A stretch of 35,590 nt of DNA from assembly GCA_025965975.1 (NCBI GenBank), contig JAOPVX010000293.1, positions 1 through 35,590 of the forward strand, in the 5' to 3' direction. Made by a program: the position numbers and the translations under genes. Positions 1 through 7,408 of the stretch are shown here, in pieces. Source of the stretch: Mycobacterium sp. (lineage in GTDB: Bacteria > Actinomycetota > Actinomycetes > Mycobacteriales > Mycobacteriaceae). How positions within the stretch are numbered: the first letter of the stretch is position 1; each line of letters starts with the position of its first letter. The notes below the pieces were generated by a model. That model did no database searches, was not told the DNA's origin, and was given only the letters and a program-made list of their open reading frames with translations.

Positions 1-1152
1 CGGTCGACGACGTTCGTCATGCGCCGTGCTCTGACGCTCGGCCTGGCCGTTGTCGCCCTGCTGTTGGTACTCGGCGCGCCTTTCCTCGGTGTGAAGTGGG
101 GATTCCCCGATGACCGGGTGCTGCCGACGTCGGTGTCGGCGCATCAGGTCGGCGACCAGTTGCGCAACGACTTCGCCGACAACTCGGCCACCGCGGTCAC
201 CGCGGTGATCCCCGACGCCCACGGCCTCACGCCGGTCGATCTGGAGCGCTATGCCGCTGAGTTATCCCGCGTCCCAGACGTTTCAGCGGTGTCGGCAACG
301 ACGGGCACGTTCGTCGGCGGCACCCGGGTTGGGCCACCCTTGGCGGCCGCGGGGGTGTCGCAGGGCAGCGCGTTCCTCACCGTCGACAGCACGGCGTCAC
401 GGTTTTCTGACGCCTCGCAGACTCAACTCGACCGGCTGCATGCGGTACCGGGACCGGCCGGCCACTCGGTTGAGTTGACCGGTATCGCACAGACCAACCG
501 CGACAGCGTCGACGCCATCACGTCACGGCTGCCCGCGGTGTTGGGCCTGATCGCCGTGATCACCTTCGGACTGTTGTTCCTGCTGACTGGCAGCGTCGTG
601 CTGCCGGTCAAGGCGCTGGTGCTCAACGTGCTGTCGCTGACCGCCGCGTTCGGTGCGCTGGTGTGGATCTTCCAGGACGGTCACCTGGGTGCGCTCGGAA
701 CGACGTCCGCAGGAACCCTGGTCGCCAACACGCCGGTCCTGTTGTTCTGCATCGCATTCGGGCTGTCGATGGACTATGAGATGTTCCTGGTGTCCCGGAT
801 CCGCGAGTACTGGCAAAAGTCCGCTAAGACCGGTGCCGACAACGACGAGAGCGTCGCACTGGGGCTGGCTCGTACCGGCCGGGTGATCACCGCCGCGGCG
901 CTGGTGATGTCGATATCATTCGCGGCACTGCTCGTCGCCCACGTGCAGTTCATGCGGATGTTCGGGCTCGGCATGACGCTGGCCGTACTGGTCGACGCCA
1001 CGCTGGTGCGGATGGTGCTGCTCCCTGCCTTCATGCACGTGCTGGGCAGATGGAACTGGTGGGCACCGAAACCGTTGGTGTGGCTGCACGACCGCATCGG
1101 CCTGCGCGAGGGTGAGACGTTGACCGAACGCACGACGGTGCCTGTGGCGTAA
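1..1152 (+). CDS. MMPL family transporter, C-terminal part (5' end outside window)
   Basis: This is the last 383 codons of an RND-superfamily MMPL transporter, an inner-membrane exporter of lipids or lipid-like products. The frame is open to the left window edge, so the ATG at 19 is internal and not a start. A hydrophobic helix comes first (about residues 7-30 of the fragment). A periplasmic porter-like domain follows (about 30-175), and then five more membrane segments. The signature FGLSMDYEMFLVSRIREY lies near residue 250; its Asp-Tyr pair is the family's proton-relay position. The protein ends normally after a cytosolic tail, and the stop is 9 bases from the putative insertion-sequence end. 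It faces the minus-strand methyltransferase gene beyond the insertion, so the two were convergent before the element arrived. The substrate cannot be read from the sequence. Confidence 0.93.
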   Translation, partial: RSTTFVMRRALTLGLAVVALLLVLGAPFLGVKWGFPDDRVLPTSVSAHQVGDQLRNDFADNSATAVTAVIPDAHGLTPVDLERYAAELSRVPDVSAVSATTGTFVGGTRVGPPLAAAGVSQGSAFLTVDSTASRFSDASQTQLDRLHAVPGPAGHSVELTGIAQTNRDSVDAITSRLPAVLGLIAVITFGLLFLLTGSVVLPVKALVLNVLSLTAAFGALVWIFQDGHLGALGTTSAGTLVANTPVLLFCIAFGLSMDYEMFLVSRIREYWQKSAKTGADNDESVALGLARTGRVITAAALVMSISFAALLVAHVQFMRMFGLGMTLAVLVDATLVRMVLLPAFMHVLGRWNWWAPKPLVWLHDRIGLREGETLTERTTVPVA

Positions 1153-1300
1153 CGGATCACGTTGACATCCTCCACCTGCTGAAGCAGGTGGATTCCCTTG
1201 GCCGTCATGCGGCGGTGGGTGGTTTGCGGTTCATCGCAGATGCCGCCGGCCCAGGGGCCGGACCTGTGAGGGGGTCGGTCTTACTCTTGCTCCCCGCCTG
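1145..1300 (-). ncRNA. Candidate omega RNA (reRNA) of TnpB
   Basis: TnpB nucleases use an RNA transcribed from the 3' end of tnpB through the right end of the element, with the flanking DNA serving as guide. By that rule the scaffold should cover roughly the last 100 codon-bases of tnpB plus the hairpin at 1171-1192. The guide should then begin at about plus position 1161, reading leftward on the minus strand into the end of the MMPL gene. Only the hairpin and gene order are seen directly. The limits and existence of the RNA are inferred from the family. Confidence 0.4.
1171..1192. repeat. Right-end hairpin of the IS200/IS605 element
   Basis: There is a perfect 10-bp stem, TCCACCTGCT pairing with AGCAGGTGGA, around a two-base GA loop. 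It lies 12 bases beyond the tnpB stop. In this family such imperfect or perfect hairpins are what TnpA binds as single-stranded DNA, and the transcribed copy forms part of the TnpB guide RNA scaffold. Confidence 0.8.
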
Positions 1301-2719
1301 GCTGACGGCTTCGCCGCCCGCGTTCGCCGCGGATGTCCCAGCCAGTTGTTCGGTTTGTGCCGCCCAGCGTGTGAGGGCTTCCTCACGCACATTGACGGCA
1401 GCGTTGGTATCAGCGTTGCCCGTCCAGGCACACAGTTGGCATCGGAACACCGCTTGGCTTTCGCGGTTCTCCCGTGCTGTGTGCCCGCACTGATGGCAAC
1501 GCTGACTGGTGTAGGCCGCCGGCACCTCAACCCAGGTGACACTGGCCAGTTCGGCTTTGTATTCGATGTGTTTGGCCAACCGCGCGAGCGCGGCGTTCTG
1601 CAGGACCCGGTTCAGTCCACGTTTGGTGGCCGCGCCGGTCCCGCGGCGTTTGCGGGTCATGCGGTCCAGGTGCAGAGTTTCGATCCCAATGAAGTCGTGC
1701 TCACGCACGAGCTGGGTGCTGAGTTTGTGCGCGAAATCGTCCCTGATCCGCGCTTGCCGCGCGGCCAGGTTGGCGGCGGCGGTCTTGTGCGCCTGATAGC
1801 GGCGACTGTCCCAGTAACGGCGTCCCTCACATGCCGCGATCACCCTGGATTTGGCCATCCGACGTTGATGAAACTTGCGGTGTTTGTCCAAACCAGCGGT
1901 GTCGGGGGCATCGTAGAAACGGCCGCGGTCATCAGCGGCGGTGTGCACCACACCCCGATCAATACCGACCACCCCACCCGTACGGACCTTGCCAGTGACG
2001 GGTAGCGGTTCGTTGACGAACACCAACTCCCGCCGAGTCCAGTTCACCCGCACCGACGTGTACGCGCGGATCGGCTGCGACAACCGGACGTGCAGCGTGA
2101 CCTTCCAGCCGAGTTTGTGCGGCTTCCCGTCCGCTCCACGCCCTGGTGCGCGGTGCGTTCTCGGATTCGCCCCGCTGATCGTCACCATGCCAGAGCGGCG
2201 GCCCGTCTTGGTGAAGACCGCGTTGCGGCCACCGTTGAACCAGCCCACAAACCGCTGATCGGAATCCTTACGGCGGAAACCGGGCATCGCCCCCGCCCGC
2301 CGGCCCTGAGCCTTGTTGGTCTTGCGGCGTTTGCCCGCCGAGAACCAATCCGTCGCTTCGGTTTTCAGCGTCGCTTCCAACACCAGTGACGGCAAACCGG
2401 CCAGAAAACTGTGCCCGCGCCGGGCTTGCGCGTCGGTGATATCAGTAACCGTGCGCCCGATGGGCACCAACACCGGCTCGCCAGCCTGATCGATCACCAT
2501 CACCGGATCACCGTTGCGGTCTTCGCAAGTCAAATACCGGCAGCGCGTCGAACGGCGCTGGTTGAACCGGAACCGGAACCCATCGCACAGCCAGCCCAAA
2601 ACCTCATCCGGGTTGGCCGACCACACCGGCGCCTCGGTGCCATCCGGCCCCGTGACGTCGCCCAGATACACGGCGCTGCCGTGCAGGCGGGCGCGGGTGA
2701 TCTTGACCTGTTGACTCAT
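1205..2719 (-). CDS. tnpB: TnpB, RNA-guided RuvC-like nuclease of IS605-type element
   Basis: The product has 504 residues, starting at the ATG that overlaps the tnpA stop (ATGA). An upstream GTG at 2815 would add 32 residues overlapping tnpA and is less likely. All RuvC parts are visible: GIDRGV with the first Asp near residue 254, IGIETL with the Glu near 347, and GNADTNAAVNV with the last Asp near 437. A CxxC...CxxC zinc finger (Cys near 408, 411, 427 and 430) lies just before the third motif. The N-terminal 250 residues are basic and would hold the wedge/REC-like domain. The protein is longer than the roughly 400-residue average for TnpB because of this N-terminal part and a polar tail of about 50 residues. 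Known family role: cutting DNA next to a target-adjacent motif to keep the element at its donor site. Confidence 0.93.
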   Translation of the reverse strand: MSQQVKITRARLHGSAVYLGDVTGPDGTEAPVWSANPDEVLGWLCDGFRFRFNQRRSTRCRYLTCEDRNGDPVMVIDQAGEPVLVPIGRTVTDITDAQARRGHSFLAGLPSLVLEATLKTEATDWFSAGKRRKTNKAQGRRAGAMPGFRRKDSDQRFVGWFNGGRNAVFTKTGRRSGMVTISGANPRTHRAPGRGADGKPHKLGWKVTLHVRLSQPIRAYTSVRVNWTRRELVFVNEPLPVTGKVRTGGVVGIDRGVVHTAADDRGRFYDAPDTAGLDKHRKFHQRRMAKSRVIAACEGRRYWDSRRYQAHKTAAANLAARQARIRDDFAHKLSTQLVREHDFIGIETLHLDRMTRKRRGTGAATKRGLNRVLQNAALARLAKHIEYKAELASVTWVEVPAAYTSQRCHQCGHTARENRESQAVFRCQLCAWTGNADTNAAVNVREEALTRWAAQTEQLAGTSAANAGGEAVSQAGSKSKTDPLTGPAPGPAASAMNRKPPTAA

Positions 2720-3129
2720 GACGCCAGCACCACATCCCACTGGTGCTCGATATAGCGGCGCACCGTCGTCTCCGACACGTAGCCGACCGACGCGGCGAAG
2801 TACGCCGGTGACCACAACACCTTCGCGAAATTCCGCAGGTGCGGAAACTCCTGGCGGAGCACTCGCGCGGTGCGCCCTTTGAACGCGCGTACCACCGCAG
2901 CCGGCGCATCCGTCGGCCCGACCCCCACGAACAGGTGCACATGATCAGGCATCACTTCGTGAGCCACGATCCGCCAACCGTGCTCGTCGGCGATCTGCTC
3001 GATCAGTTCGTCCAGGCGGCGGGCGACCCGCCCGCCCAACACCCGACGCCGGTACTTCGGGCACCACACCAAATGCAGCCCAAGCCAGCACACGCCTCCC
3101 GGCCTGCGACGAAACCGCTGACCTGACAT
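2716..3129 (-). CDS. tnpA: TnpA, IS200/IS605 Y1 transposase (HUH)
   Basis: This single-strand transposase has 137 residues if started at the ATG at 3129. A GTG at 3174 would give 152. The HUH motif DHVHLFV puts the two metal-binding His at about 63 and 65. YIEHQ holds the nucleophilic Tyr at about 126 and the third metal ligand Gln at about 130. These spacings match IS608 TnpA almost exactly. Conserved family stretches WCPKYRRRVL and SVGYVSETTVRRY are also present. The stop overlaps the tnpB start by four bases, so the two are probably translationally coupled. No key residue is missing, so the enzyme should be active. Confidence 0.94.
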   Translation of the reverse strand: MSGQRFRRRPGGVCWLGLHLVWCPKYRRRVLGGRVARRLDELIEQIADEHGWRIVAHEVMPDHVHLFVGVGPTDAPAAVVRAFKGRTARVLRQEFPHLRNFAKVLWSPAYFAASVGYVSETTVRRYIEHQWDVVLAS

Positions 3130-3212
3130 GACCCGAACGTTACGCAACGACACCGACAAAACTCGCGTGACCACGCCATTCGCCTACGCCCCGATTCCCC
3201 CGGCCGCTAAAG

Positions 3213-3236
3213 CGATCGGCCCCTCGGGGCTGATCG
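3213..3236. repeat. Left-end hairpin of the IS200/IS605 element
   Basis: An 11-bp stem (left arm CGATCGGCCCC, one G-T wobble) closes on a two-base loop. It stands about 85 bases upstream of the tnpA start and 30 bases from the end of the methyltransferase gene, where the family carries its left-end structure. It could also act as a terminator-like structure for the neighbouring gene, but it lacks a T-run. Confidence 0.65.
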
Positions 3237-3268
3237 GTGGATGCTCGTGCGTTCCGCCCCCGTTGGCG

Positions 3269-4360
3269 CTACGCGGCTCTGGCCTCCACCACGCTGAGAG
3301 GTGACGCCGTTTGCACCACCCGCGTCATCCGGAATCCGGCTTGGCTGAGCAGGTCGCGGTACTCGGCCGCGGTGCGTTCACGGGCCCCCAAGTTCAGCAT
3401 CATCTCCAGATCCACCCATTTTCCCGGGAAGTCACGATTGTGCTTGGGGATGACGAATTCGACCAGCAACACCGTGGCTCGGGGGCCGGCTGCCGCGCGA
3501 ACGTTACGCAGGATCTGCAGCGCCTTCTCGTCGGGCCAGTCGTGAATGATGTTCTTGAGGATGTAGGCGTCACCATCGGCCGGAACGCTGTCAAAAAACG
3601 ACCCCTCGGCGATAAGCACCCGGTCGGCGACATGATGCTCGCGCAACAGGTTCGGGGCATCCGCGACGACCGGCCCCAGGTCGAACAGGACGCCGCGCGA
3701 GGCCGGCGCCGCCGCCAGGATGGCTGCCAGCAGTGGGCCATGCCCGCCACCGACGTCGACGATCGTCGGATAGGCGCCGAAGTCGTAGCCGGCGACAACG
3801 GTCGCCGTCGTCATCTCCGAGACACTCGTCATGGTCTGGTTGAAAAGTTCTGCAAGCTCAGGCTTCTCGGCGAAGTAGTCGAAGCTCTCCTTGCCGCGCA
3901 ACGTCTCGACGACCGCGTTGCCGGTGCGGACCGAATCGACCAGAAGGGTCCAGCGTTCGCGCTGCTCCTGCGATCCGTAGAACCGTGCCGCCGACTTCAT
4001 CGACACCGGCGCGTCGGAACGCAGAGTGTCGGCAAGGGAGTTCAGCTCATACCGGCCGTCGCGACGATGACGGAAGATGCCACGGCTGATCAACGCCCGC
4101 AACAGCCGGCGCAGTGCGTCCGCGTCCGCGTCCACCCGCGCCGCCAACTCGTCGATCGGCAGCGGCCCGTCGGCGAGGGCGTCGGCGACACCGAGTTGGG
4201 CCGCCACAGTGATCGCCTGCGACGTCCAACCGGCAAGGATCATCTCGATCATCGCTGCCGGCGGGGGTGTCAGCCGTTGGTTGAGCCGATACAGGTGGTG
4301 GCGAATCCGCTCGACAACGCGGGCCAGCTTGGCGGGTGGCACCTTGGCGGTCGTCGACAT
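3269..4360 (-). CDS. SAM-dependent O-methyltransferase, plant-OMT/hydroxyneurosporene type
   Basis: The product has about 363 residues and probably methylates a hydroxyl group on a small (aromatic or polyketide-like) molecule. The N-terminal part (about 20-120) is the helical dimerisation/winged-helix domain with LGVADALADGPLPIDELA. The Rossmann domain shows the SAM loop VDVGGGHG near 204, and LKNIIHDWPDEKA with the likely catalytic His near 273. A terminal AEYRDLLSQAGF is typical of the family. The start chosen is the ATG at 4360, with GAAGGG seven bases upstream. An ATG at 4393 overlapping the preceding stop (TGATG) is an alternative and would be translationally coupled. It is the last gene of the flavoenzyme run, so it may methylate a hydroxyl made by the monooxygenase just upstream. 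Confidence 0.9.
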   Translation of the reverse strand: MSTTAKVPPAKLARVVERIRHHLYRLNQRLTPPPAAMIEMILAGWTSQAITVAAQLGVADALADGPLPIDELAARVDADADALRRLLRALISRGIFRHRRDGRYELNSLADTLRSDAPVSMKSAARFYGSQEQRERWTLLVDSVRTGNAVVETLRGKESFDYFAEKPELAELFNQTMTSVSEMTTATVVAGYDFGAYPTIVDVGGGHGPLLAAILAAAPASRGVLFDLGPVVADAPNLLREHHVADRVLIAEGSFFDSVPADGDAYILKNIIHDWPDEKALQILRNVRAAAGPRATVLLVEFVIPKHNRDFPGKWVDLEMMLNLGARERTAAEYRDLLSQAGFRMTRVVQTASPLSVVEARAA

Positions 4361-4392
4361 CGCGTGACCCTTCACAGTCGTATGGATCGTCA

Positions 4393-5652
4393 TCAGCAGC
4401 GGATAAACCGGTGAGACAGGTCTCGGTTGACTTCCGCGGATATCCGGCGGTGACTTACCGAACGCAGAAACGTCGTCATCGCCCAGGTACCAAACGAATC
4501 CGAGATCATGGCGGCCGGTTTCAACACTGACTCACTCTGAGACATCTGCCGCGACGTCACCCAGGACACGGCAGTGACCCTGCGTCGCCTGGTCCTCTCG
4601 TACCAGCGCAGCGCGCTCGAGAGATCACCGTTGCCGCCGATCGCTGGATTCCGGGAATCCGAAAGTGCCTTGCACAACACCATCGTGTCGAGCAGCGCCT
4701 GATTGGTTCCCTGCGCGAGGATCGGCGGCATCGCGTGAGCGGCATCGCCGAGCAACGTCACCGCGGGCAGGCGCGGCGAGCGGGGAATCGGATGCCGGAA
4801 ATGCGGGAACGGCGAACCCGCCAGATCGTCGTCGGTCAACGTCGCGAGTACTCGATCGACGGCGTCGGACCATCCGGCGAAGTTGGACCGGATCATGTCG
4901 ATCGGACGTTCTGGTCTGATGAAGTCGGACGACCACGGCAAGTCGAACCACCACTGCAGATCACAGCCGCCCGCCGGCCACAGGCCAAGGTTTCCGTGCC
5001 TGCCGATGACCTGCAGGGCGACGTCCTTTTCGGCGATGTCCGGGAGCGTGATCAGTCCCTGCCAGCTGCACCAGCCGGTCGGCTTGGCGGGTGGCGCACC
5101 GGCGATATCTCGGACCATCGAGTGCAGACCATCCGCACCGATCAACAGATCCCCTTCGGCCGAGCTGCCGTCTTCGAACTCGATCCGCACCCCATCGCGC
5201 GTACTGACCGCCCCTACCGCACGGGAATTGCATCGGATGCGTTCGGCCGGAAAGCCTTCCAGCAGACGGTCAAGCAGGACTCGACGTGGGACCATCCGAA
5301 CAGGCCCGCCCAGCCGCTCCACGATCGTGGTCACGTCGATATTGACGAGCCGGCGACCGGTCGATGTCGCGATCCGCACGGTGGACAGCAGCTGACCCGC
5401 CCCGTCCATATCGACGCCAAGCTGCTCAAGAACCGTCGAGCCATTGGACCAGATGGTCACCGCACCGCCACCGGGCCGCATATCCGGCCGCTTTTCGAAG
5501 ACGGTGACGTCATGCCCGTCTCGCAGTAGTCCCCGAGCAATGGAAATGCCGCCAACCCCGGCGCCGATGACGAGGATCCGAAGCCCATTCGGTATCGGGA
5601 TCTGCTTGGCCGATCTCCTGTCGAAAAGGCGATGCGGCACGGCCATTTTCAT
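4393..5652 (-). CDS. FAD-dependent monooxygenase (PHBH-type, aromatic hydroxylase fold)
   Basis: This 419-residue class A flavoprotein monooxygenase would hydroxylate or epoxidise a small molecule using NAD(P)H and oxygen. The FAD-binding GAGVGG lies near residue 32, the GDLLIGADGLHS motif that contacts FAD and NAD(P)H near 180, and the second FAD motif LLGDAAHAMPP near 300. The start ATG at 5652 overlaps the stop of the oxidase gene upstream (ATGA), so they are one transcript. The same frame stays open to 6366 but runs antisense across motifs of that oxidase, so the longer version is rejected. The last residues (SHRRISAEVNRDLSHRF) are polar and unremarkable. The substrate is unknown; a quinone or polyketide ring would fit the neighbouring BBE oxidase and methyltransferase. 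Confidence 0.9.
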   Translation of the reverse strand: MKMAVPHRLFDRRSAKQIPIPNGLRILVIGAGVGGISIARGLLRDGHDVTVFEKRPDMRPGGGAVTIWSNGSTVLEQLGVDMDGAGQLLSTVRIATSTGRRLVNIDVTTIVERLGGPVRMVPRRVLLDRLLEGFPAERIRCNSRAVGAVSTRDGVRIEFEDGSSAEGDLLIGADGLHSMVRDIAGAPPAKPTGWCSWQGLITLPDIAEKDVALQVIGRHGNLGLWPAGGCDLQWWFDLPWSSDFIRPERPIDMIRSNFAGWSDAVDRVLATLTDDDLAGSPFPHFRHPIPRSPRLPAVTLLGDAAHAMPPILAQGTNQALLDTMVLCKALSDSRNPAIGGNGDLSSALRWYERTRRRRVTAVSWVTSRQMSQSESVLKPAAMISDSFGTWAMTTFLRSVSHRRISAEVNRDLSHRFIRC

Positions 5653-6989
5653 CCCCGGCCCATCCAGCTGTGGAAGCGACCTTCTGGATCGTAGGTCGAG
5701 CGCACCTTGTCGAGACGCGCCATGTTCGGATCGGTGATGAATGTCGCGGGGCGCCGGCCGAGATTCTCGTCGGCGAGCGCAATGCCGGTCGCCAGGTGCG
5801 ACATCGCCGCCATGTTGGACCCTGCCCACTCGCGGTACTTTTCGTCGTCGGCCGGATCCTGCCAGACGGTGTACAGCGCCATGTAGATCTCGTCCTCCAA
5901 GCCGTACACCTTGTCGGCGCGGTCCGCGAACTTGCCCCAACCCGTCAAAATGAAGTGCGAGGGGTGCGGTGGCATCGTTTCGATGATTTTGCGGATGCCC
6001 GGCAGTAGCTCTTCGGCTGAAGCCGAAGTGAACATGTTGTCGGCGATGTAGCGGTGCCCCTTCGGGTAGTTGGTCATTATCGCGCTGTACCAGCTGGCCA
6101 AGTTTGTCGGGGCATAGGGAATGTTGATCATCGCCTTGTCGGCGACCGGGCAGGTGCCAAGTACGGCAAGCGCTTTCGCCGCCTCCTCTTCTGATTCGGC
6201 GAACACTGGCGACGCGATAGCGATGGCGGGGTGGTCGATCCCGGCTGCCGGATAGGCACGCGTGGTGAGGATTTGCAGTTCGACGCGATCGTCGACCTCG
6301 GGACTTATGGAGCGCCCCCACGAGTAAACCTCGTCGACGAGCTCGATCGGGTACATGTACAGACACGTGCCCAAGACGGCCGGGCGCCGGTAAATCCGCA
6401 GTTTGAACGAAGTGACCACACCGAAGAAGCCGGTGCCCGAACCGCGGGCAGCCCAGTACAGGTCAGGGTGGTTCTCGGGGTCGCAGTAGATCTGTTCACC
6501 CTCGGCAGTGACGACCTCGAGTCCAAGCACGCTCTCACATGCCGGTCCGACCACCTTGCTGTTCCAGCCGTACCCGCCCTGCAGCAGATAGCCGCCGAGC
6601 CGAATGCCTTCGCAGTGGCCCGCGGGGAAGAAGAGCCCCTGTGAGTCGAGTTCGGTCGCGAAGGCGCTGGCGATCTTGCCCGGCCCAGCATCCGCGGTCA
6701 TCCGATCCGTGTCGACGGTGCAGTGGTCGAGGCGGCTGACGTCGAGCAGCAGGCCGCCGTCGCGCAGGTGACTGGCCGCCCAGCTGTGCCCCCCAGAACG
6801 TACGCCCACTTTGTGGCCGTTGGCGCGCGCATAGCGGATCGCTGCGACCACGTCGTCGGTGTCGTGAGCTTGCACGATCACGTCGGGAAAGCGGTCCGGC
6901 AGAAGGCCATTCCACACCGTTGCACGACGGGCTGTTTCATATCCTTCCGAGCCGCGGAAGTAGTACTTTTCGACGGAAAGCAAAACCAT
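5649..6989 (-). CDS. FAD-linked oxidase, berberine-bridge-enzyme type with bicovalent FAD
   Basis: This 446-residue flavin oxidase has an FAD_binding_4 (PCMH) domain at about 35-205 and a C-terminal BBE segment ending in a YDPEGRFHSW-type motif. RSGGHSW gives the His (68) and AGHCEGI the Cys (126) that carry the FAD covalently in this family, so bicovalent flavin is expected. GGYLLQGGYGW follows, as usual. There is no signal peptide, so it should be cytosolic. The ATG at 6989 has AGGGGG six bases upstream. Bacterial relatives oxidise hydroxyls or close rings late in natural-product pathways, or oxidise sugars; the gene context favours the former. The gene begins the three-gene unit with the monooxygenase and O-methyltransferase. 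Confidence 0.92.
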   Translation of the reverse strand: MVLLSVEKYYFRGSEGYETARRATVWNGLLPDRFPDVIVQAHDTDDVVAAIRYARANGHKVGVRSGGHSWAASHLRDGGLLLDVSRLDHCTVDTDRMTADAGPGKIASAFATELDSQGLFFPAGHCEGIRLGGYLLQGGYGWNSKVVGPACESVLGLEVVTAEGEQIYCDPENHPDLYWAARGSGTGFFGVVTSFKLRIYRRPAVLGTCLYMYPIELVDEVYSWGRSISPEVDDRVELQILTTRAYPAAGIDHPAIAIASPVFAESEEEAAKALAVLGTCPVADKAMINIPYAPTNLASWYSAIMTNYPKGHRYIADNMFTSASAEELLPGIRKIIETMPPHPSHFILTGWGKFADRADKVYGLEDEIYMALYTVWQDPADDEKYREWAGSNMAAMSHLATGIALADENLGRRPATFITDPNMARLDKVRSTYDPEGRFHSWMGRG

Positions 6990-7408
6990 TGCGTCCCCCT
7001 TTGGTTTCGGACAGCGGAGTTGGCTGCCATTCGGATTGACATCGGCGCTCTTTGACTGCGCGCGCCTCGGTAACTGCGCTACGGGTGGCTTTGCGGTGAT
7101 AGCACCGCGGCGACCAGATACATTGCGGCGACCAGATACATTGCACCCACTAGCACTTTCACTTTCTTTCCGAGACCTGGCCTAACCTCCGCCTGCAAGT
7201 GACACGACGTGTGGGCAGTTTCTGTTCATCAGACGTGGTCGACGTCACAGACTGCACGGTAGCTGCGCATCCGGTGACATCGAATCTGGCCAAGATCTGT
7301 TGGTGTGCTGAGCGGCACCTGGGATTCCGGTTGATCGGGTGGTCGAAATGCACCCTGAACTGGACATTCGTAGCCGCGAGGGGTCCGCAGATCGCGCGAC
7401 GGACGAGG
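6990..7408. other. Intergenic region upstream of the oxidase operon
   Basis: These 419 bases separate the end of the FMO-type gene from the oxidase start. No frame has convincing coding character. The region holds the 18-bp tandem repeat at 7107-7142 described separately, and presumably the promoter of the oxidase-monooxygenase-methyltransferase unit. No clear terminator hairpin was seen after the FMO-type gene. Confidence 0.5.
7107..7142 (-). promoter_or_regulatory. 18-bp direct repeat, possible operator
   Basis: The 18-mer GCGGCGACCAGATACATT occurs twice head to tail without a spacer, and the copies are identical. It is 118 bases upstream of the oxidase start codon, in non-coding DNA. A direct repeat with a period near two helical turns puts both copies on one face of the DNA, as for a regulator bound as two dimers. 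The regulator is unknown. A chance slippage duplication is the alternative. Confidence 0.35.

Larger units (their letters stand above)
1162..3240 (-). mobile_element. IS200/IS605-family element with tnpA and tnpB
   Basis: A Y1 transposase gene and a TnpB gene lie in ATGA-overlapping order and are flanked by subterminal hairpins instead of inverted repeats, which is the layout of this family. The right-end hairpin is at 1171-1192 and the left-end hairpin at 3213-3236. On the minus strand a TCAA tetranucleotide (plus 1162-1165) follows the right hairpin, in the place where IS605-type elements carry their right cleavage site. The outer limits are therefore estimates, to within about 10 bases on the right and 30 on the left. 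The element sits between two convergent genes and disrupts neither. Both genes look intact, so the element may still be active. Confidence 0.85.

Noticed and set aside
3311-4414. Plus-strand frame of 367 codons opposite the methyltransferase
   Set aside because: Its product is Arg/Gln-rich with no domain, while the minus strand has clear SAM-binding motifs; it is a high-GC shadow.
5653-6366. A longer monooxygenase with about 238 extra N-terminal residues
   Set aside because: The extension is antisense-like frame noise across the conserved oxidase on the same strand, has no motif, and the FAD motif fits a start at 5652 with an ATGA overlap.
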